Assembly: GCA_937894665.1 (NCBI GenBank)
Contig: CALAWF010000198.1
Coordinates: forward strand, 1-18,119
DNA length: 18,119 bases
Direction: 5' to 3'
DNA from: an uncultured bacterium
Lineage (GTDB): Bacteria > Cyanobacteriota > Vampirovibrionia > Gastranaerophilales > Gastranaerophilaceae
Shown here piece after piece: positions 14,060-18,119 of this stretch. The notes below the pieces were generated by a model. It was not told the DNA's origin, did not search any database, and saw nothing but the letters and a program-made list of their open reading frames with translations. The position numbers were made by a program, and so were the translations under genes. Position 1 is the stretch's first letter; the number at the start of each line of letters is the position of its first letter.

Positions 14060-14821
14060 TTATTTATTTTTTCTTATCAATTTTTGCCTTAGAGTTTCAA
14101 AAATAATTGCACTCAAGGCGTTTGAAACATTTAGGGAATTAAAACTGTTCTGCATCGGAATTTTCACTACAAAATCTGATGCTTTTAGCAAAGATTTTGA
14201 AACTCCTGCATGCTCTGCCCCCATTATTATTGCAAAATTCATATCATCATATCTAACATCATAATAATTATCTTTTGCTGATGCGTCAGTTGCAATTATC
14301 CACCAGTTGTTATCCTTTAGTCTTTGAACAGCGTTAACAAGACTATTTACTTTCACAATAGGAATGTGATTTATTGCACCGGCACTGGTTTTTTCAACCG
14401 TAGAATTAACTTGAACATTTCTTCTTGAAGGAATGATAATCCCATCAACACCTGCACAAACACAAGTTCTAATAATTGCACCAAGGTTATGAGAATCTTC
14501 TACACCATCTAAAATAACAACCGAAGATAATTTATCTTTTTTAGCTTCTATAAAATCATCCAAATCCATATATTTTATTGGCGAAATTTGAGCAATAATT
14601 CCTTGATGGTTAAATTCGGCATAAGGCTGAAATTTTTCTCTTGCGACAAATTGGAATACAATTCCTTTTTCTTGGGCAAGTTCTTTGATTTTGTTTATCT
14701 TCACGTCGGAGTGAATATTTTTAGAAATCAATATCTTATTAATTTCTCGATTACCTGCAATCAAGGCTTCCATTACAGAATTTTTACCATAAATTATTTC
14801 ACTGTTGTTATTTTCTTCCAT
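14060..14821 (-). CDS. rlmB: SpoU/TrmH-family rRNA 2'-O-methyltransferase (RlmB type)
   Basis: The 253-residue protein starts at ATG 14821, only 4 nt after the nadA stop, so the two are probably co-transcribed. The N-terminal substrate-binding domain (about 8-85) begins IIYGKNSVMEALIAGNREIN. The SPOUT knot domain follows with motif 1 DGVEDSHNLGAIIRT (catalytic Asn and Arg), motif 2 IIMGAEHAGVS and motif 3 SLNVSNALSAIIFE. RlmB methylates G2251 of 23S rRNA (E. coli numbering) in the ribosomal P-site loop. NSFNSLN replaces the more usual G.V.SLN in motif 3, a mild variant. Assignment within the TrmH family is by overall likeness. Confidence 0.9.
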   Translation of the reverse strand: MEENNNSEIIYGKNSVMEALIAGNREINKILISKNIHSDVKINKIKELAQEKGIVFQFVAREKFQPYAEFNHQGIIAQISPIKYMDLDDFIEAKKDKLSSVVILDGVEDSHNLGAIIRTCVCAGVDGIIIPSRRNVQVNSTVEKTSAGAINHIPIVKVNSLVNAVQRLKDNNWWIIATDASAKDNYYDVRYDDMNFAIIMGAEHAGVSKSLLKASDFVVKIPMQNSFNSLNVSNALSAIIFETLRQKLIRKNK

Positions 14822-14825
14822 ACTA

Positions 14826-15734
14826 TTATTTTGAAACCTCTAACATTCTATCAATACATCTTACCGCTTTTGGAGCGATGTTTTCATCCACAAAAATTTC
14901 ATTTTCTTCGGTTTCCAAAACATGTAAAATATCTTCCAAAGATGTCATTTTCATATTTGGACAAACAATATTATCTTTTACCGGAATAATTTCTTTGTCA
15001 GGCAAATCTCTTTTTAATCGGTCAACAACACCTTGTTCTGTTGCAATGATGAAAGATTTGTTATCACTTTCTTTAGCAAATTTCATAATGCCTGTTGTAC
15101 TTCCAACATAATCTGCAATGCTAGATACTGACATATGACATTCAGGGTGAGCTAAAACCAAAGCTCCCGGGTGAGCCTTTCTTGCATTTTCAATATCTGT
15201 TGGTCTAATTTGCAAGTGAGTAGGACAGAATCCAGGATATGTTATAACTTCAACATTGCCCAATTGTTTTTCAACCCATTTACCTAAATAAGTATCAGGC
15301 AAAAATAAAATTTTAGGAACACCCATACTTTTTACAATATTTACCGCATTAGAACTTGTACAGCACATATCACATTCAGACTTAACTTCAGCAGTTGAAT
15401 TCACATAACAAACAGTCGGAATATCAGGATGTTGAGCTTTAAATTCTTTCAACTGACGAAAACTCAACATATCAGCCATTCTACAACCTGCTTCAATTTG
15501 CGGTAATAAAACTTTTTTATTTGGAGAAAGAAGTTTTGCAGTCTGAGCCATAAAATAAACCCCTGCAAAAACAATAATATCCGCATCCGTTTTCGCTGCA
15601 ACTTGACTCAAATGTAAAGAATCACCAACATAATCAGCAACCATGTCAATTTCGACAGGTTGATAACAGTGAGCTAAAATTACAGCATTTTTCTTTTCTT
15701 TTAAAGCCTTTATCTTCTCTATGATATTATCCAT
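14826..15734 (-). CDS. nadA: Quinolinate synthase
   Basis: NadA condenses iminoaspartate with dihydroxyacetone phosphate to quinolinate in NAD synthesis. The 302 residues contain the three cluster-binding cysteines at expected places: Cys84 in GCRMAD, Cys170 in GFCPTH and Cys258 in VCPNMK. Substrate residues in AHCYQP, CYVNSTAEVKS and HPECHMS are also present. Length is typical of the short (Thermotoga-like) class. No nadB or nadC accompanies it, so the iminoaspartate source is encoded elsewhere. The start at ATG 15734 has GGAGG about 14 nt upstream, an unusually long spacing. Confidence 0.96.
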   Translation of the reverse strand: MDNIIEKIKALKEKKNAVILAHCYQPVEIDMVADYVGDSLHLSQVAAKTDADIIVFAGVYFMAQTAKLLSPNKKVLLPQIEAGCRMADMLSFRQLKEFKAQHPDIPTVCYVNSTAEVKSECDMCCTSSNAVNIVKSMGVPKILFLPDTYLGKWVEKQLGNVEVITYPGFCPTHLQIRPTDIENARKAHPGALVLAHPECHMSVSSIADYVGSTTGIMKFAKESDNKSFIIATEQGVVDRLKRDLPDKEIIPVKDNIVCPNMKMTSLEDILHVLETEENEIFVDENIAPKAVRCIDRMLEVSK

Positions 15735-15845
15735 GTCTTACTTATTTTCCTCCATTTGGTGTAAATTTATGTTAAGATTTTTTTTATTATAAAATATATT
15801 GTATAATAAAAATAAGATAATAGTAAGAAGAGTAAAAAGGTAAAT
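15735..15845. promoter_or_regulatory. Divergent promoter region nadA / pilus operon
   Basis: This 111-bp AT-rich space has TATAAT on the plus strand at 15802-15807 (toward the pilus genes) and on the minus strand at 15786-15791 (toward nadA). Neither has a good -35. No convincing NadR- or NrtR-type palindrome was seen. Confidence 0.35.
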
Positions 15846-17600
15846 ATGGGAAGTAATATATTAGACAGCTTGGGATTAGGCGGAGGAGGAACAGACGTAC
15901 ATATTACCGTATCGCCTGCTTGTGGTTTAGAAATGACTGTCGTTGACGGACACGGTGGAATTAAATCATATGCAAATGTTCCATTAGAATATAATGAAGC
16001 ACAAAGAGAAATCGCTAATTACGATGAATTCAAAGCAGGGATTGAAACATTATTCCAAATGAGAAACATCAATCCTAAAAAAGCTAATATTCACTTAAGC
16101 GTTCCAACAGTTTGGTTTGGAATGAAGGAAGGACTTCCATTACTACTTGATGATTCCTCAATCACCAATGTTGTTATTGGGGATTTGGAAAACACATATA
16201 TCTTTAAACGTAAAGACCCGATTCCATTCTGGTTTGATGCTTTAGCTTCTACAAATTCAGATTCAAGAAGCATTTTCTACACTGCTATCCAAGCAGACGT
16301 TGTAGAAACAATAAAAGGTATCTTTACAGAATTAGGTTCTACACTTGTTAGTGTTAGTTGTTCATTATTCGCAGATTTAAAAGCCTTATACGAAACAGGT
16401 TTTGCAACTGCACAAATGAATGACGACAGCAATTCTTGGAGTTTGATGATTGTAAATAACAGCGGTTATCAAATGCTCGGAATGCAGGGTAAAAGAATAT
16501 TAGAATATTTTGAAGAACCATTACCTTTAAAATCATACGAAGGAGAAGAAATTTATTCTGAAATTGAAAATGCTGCACAAATCGCATTGATGAGTACTCC
16601 TTCAACTTCTTTGATTATTGTTTCAGAAACAGATTTAGTTTCCGCTGAAATTTTAGCTAAAAAATTACAATTCGGTGGAACAATTATCCCTGTAGAAGAC
16701 AACAAATTCAGATCAGAACCTTTGATGGAAATGAGTTTGAACATCATTCCGGAAGATCAAATCAAAGTTTCTCTTCACTCTATTGGTGAATGTGCTCCAG
16801 ATGAAGCATTTCCAATTGCCGTTGATTTTCTTGCTGCAGGAGGACAAAAAGTTTCAAAAGTAGAAGTGTTAGAAATCCCAATCGGAAACGGAAAGGTAAT
16901 TTCTCTAACACCGAAAAAAGCTACAATTATTGCAGCAATTATACTTGCCCTTGTTCTTTGTCCAGTTGGGGTGATACATATGGCTGTTCAAAACATGAAC
17001 AACAAAATGAATGAAAAGAGTGCAGATTTAGATACTCAAATTACTGATTTAGATAACCAAATTAAACAATACGAAGCATCAAACGGAGAAGTTCAATTTG
17101 ACCCTCTAGCTGAAATTGAAAAGGTACTAAAAAACAACCGTACAAAAATTATTGCTTATGCAGCTTTAGGAGAAGCTGTTCCTAAAAACTTGTACTTGAC
17201 ATATTTTATGACAGGTGATGACGGAATGGTTGATATTAAAGGATGTGCAGACTCTGTTGAAGATGTTTATGTATTCTTTAAAAATCTAAAAAGTTTAATG
17301 ATAGGTTCAAAATTACGTCTAAGCAAACTTGATTTAAAATCCGGTTCATTAGACAAAATCGTAACAAGCACAGCTTCTACAATTGATAATGCACCTTACG
17401 TATTTGAAATTACTAATATGAATGATGATCAATTAAAATCATTTATGGATAAATTAGTTTCAGGCCCGAAAAAAGATGACCAAAATAATAATGGCAACAA
17501 CAATTCAGGCGACAATAATAATTCTCAAAATAATAATAACAGTAACAATAATAACCAAAGTCCAAGTGGAGATTCTAACGCCGCTCCGGCAAACAACTAA
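15846..17600 (+). CDS. Type IV pilus PilM/PilN-like fusion protein with Asn-rich tail
   Basis: The 584-residue protein starts at ATG 15846 with AAAAAGG 5 nt upstream. About 15-350 resembles a very divergent PilM/GspL-type actin-like domain (IHLSVPTVWFGMKEG at 80-94; alternating strands and helices). One membrane span lies at about 359-382 (TIIAAIILALVLCPVGVIHM). A coiled coil follows, then a PilN-like periplasmic domain: AVPKNLYLTYFM and VDIKGCADSVEDVYVFFKNL match 'wl....v.i.G.a.s...v..f...L'. In most bacteria PilM and PilN are separate proteins. The last 40 or so residues are about half Asn, encoded by AAT/AAC runs. The next gene encodes a PilO-like protein, supporting the assignment to the pilus alignment subcomplex. 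PilM identity is inferred; PilN is more certain. Confidence 0.7.
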   Translation: MGSNILDSLGLGGGGTDVHITVSPACGLEMTVVDGHGGIKSYANVPLEYNEAQREIANYDEFKAGIETLFQMRNINPKKANIHLSVPTVWFGMKEGLPLLLDDSSITNVVIGDLENTYIFKRKDPIPFWFDALASTNSDSRSIFYTAIQADVVETIKGIFTELGSTLVSVSCSLFADLKALYETGFATAQMNDDSNSWSLMIVNNSGYQMLGMQGKRILEYFEEPLPLKSYEGEEIYSEIENAAQIALMSTPSTSLIIVSETDLVSAEILAKKLQFGGTIIPVEDNKFRSEPLMEMSLNIIPEDQIKVSLHSIGECAPDEAFPIAVDFLAAGGQKVSKVEVLEIPIGNGKVISLTPKKATIIAAIILALVLCPVGVIHMAVQNMNNKMNEKSADLDTQITDLDNQIKQYEASNGEVQFDPLAEIEKVLKNNRTKIIAYAALGEAVPKNLYLTYFMTGDDGMVDIKGCADSVEDVYVFFKNLKSLMIGSKLRLSKLDLKSGSLDKIVTSTASTIDNAPYVFEITNMNDDQLKSFMDKLVSGPKKDDQNNNGNNNSGDNNNSQNNNNSNNNNQSPSGDSNAAPANN

Positions 17601-17622
17601 GATTCAAAAAGGAATATAATAA

Positions 17623-18119
17623 ATGAATAGTGAAAAATTAAAACCATTTTTAATACCTATATTATTACTCGTTGCAACATTAGGCGGTGCGATTTACTTG
17701 GGTTCTCAAATTGCAACTAATGTACAAAATTACATGGCTGTAAAAGAAGAAGTTGCCCAAAAACAAGCAACTGTCGAAGAAAAAACTAAAAAGTTAGAAG
17801 AGTATAGAAGAAAAGAAGAAGAACAAAAGGCAAAAGAGGCTGAAAACAAAGCAAACGGCAAACCATTCTACAAACCTATTGAATCAGGAATGGATACAGA
17901 GGCCGTTATTGCAGGTGAATTTGCAGAAATTTTACAACTTGTTAGAGCAAACCAAATTAAAGTTCGTTCTATCAAATATGATTACGATCCGGCAGATGAT
18001 AATTTTGTTCAAGGTGCAAAAGATAAATATAACGTAGCTCGTTTGAATATGGAAATGATTGCAAATTATTCAAACTATGACAATTTCTTGAAAGAAATGT
18101 ACAAACACGATCACTTCCT
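17623..18119 (+). CDS. PilO-like type IV pilus inner-membrane protein, 3' end cut off by window
   Basis: ATG 17623 follows AAGGA by 9 nt and lies 22 nt after the fusion gene. The frame stays open to the right edge (165 codons). The protein has a short cytoplasmic start, one membrane span (about 8-25, FLIPILLLVATLGGAIYLGS) and a Lys/Glu-rich coiled coil (about 37-78). A mixed periplasmic domain follows, containing EFAEILQLVRANQIKVRSI and NYSNYDNFLKEMYKH. This order, and the phrase resembling 'g.y.~l..Fl..l', fit PilO, which pairs with PilN in the periplasm. Identity rests on architecture and neighbour, not a strict motif. Confidence 0.65.
   Translation, partial: MNSEKLKPFLIPILLLVATLGGAIYLGSQIATNVQNYMAVKEEVAQKQATVEEKTKKLEEYRRKEEEQKAKEAENKANGKPFYKPIESGMDTEAVIAGEFAEILQLVRANQIKVRSIKYDYDPADDNFVQGAKDKYNVARLNMEMIANYSNYDNFLKEMYKHDHF

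Noticed and set aside
1..18119. Search by eye for tRNA or rRNA genes, CRISPR arrays, insertion sequences and attachment sites
   Set aside because: No cloverleaf-like sequence, no regularly spaced repeats, no transposase or integrase gene and no terminal inverted repeats were found.

Overview
The window is AT-rich DNA with densely packed genes on both strands. It encodes a Gram-negative-type envelope: a Skp/OmpH-like chaperone, an OmpA-like protein, two GT9 heptosyltransferase-type enzymes and type IV pilus inner-membrane proteins. It also encodes a primary-type sigma factor, a FliA/WhiG-type sigma factor and scattered cofactor genes (lipA, bioB, nadA). This mix fits a non-photosynthetic relative of the cyanobacteria such as Vampirovibrionia/Gastranaerophilales. 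That placement is inference from gene content and composition, not proof.

Layout. 1-1490 (-): a nearly complete ComM/YifB AAA+ protein, cut by the window edge. 1575-2748 (+): an M16 peptidase-like gene broken by an out-of-frame internal deletion. 2811-3362 (+): an exported OmpA-like protein whose ribosome-binding site lies in a hairpin. 3359-4183 (-): the FliA/WhiG-type sigma factor. 4438-4788 (-): a small exported protein with its own promoter and terminator. 4904-5749 (+): lipA. 5762-6223 (-): the Skp/OmpH-like protein. 6363-6887 (-): an unrecognised cysteine-free protein preceded by a sequence that closely matches a sigma-28 promoter. 6985-7338 (-): an XRE regulator. A perfect 13-bp inverted repeat separates it from a divergent surface-glycan operon at 7520-10885 (+), which runs glycosyltransferase, 32-residue membrane peptide, GT9, GT9, hexapeptide acyltransferase. 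11119-11966 (+): a YkgJ-type cysteine-cluster protein and a small secreted cysteine-containing protein. 11967-15734 (-): bioB, an rpoD-like sigma gene, rlmB and nadA. 15846 to the end (+): a PilM/PilN-like fusion protein with an Asn-rich tail, then a PilO-like protein cut by the right edge.

How the parts may work together. Three signals stand out. First, the FliA-type sigma gene and a sigma-28-like promoter lie within 3 kb of each other, and the promoter drives an unknown cysteine-free protein. Second, the XRE gene and the glycan operon share a symmetric operator-like repeat that contains an outward-facing TTTACA box for each direction, which suggests switched expression of a surface glycan. 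Third, the pilus proteins have an unusual architecture. ComM plus a type IV pilus would also fit natural transformation, although no other competence gene is visible here.
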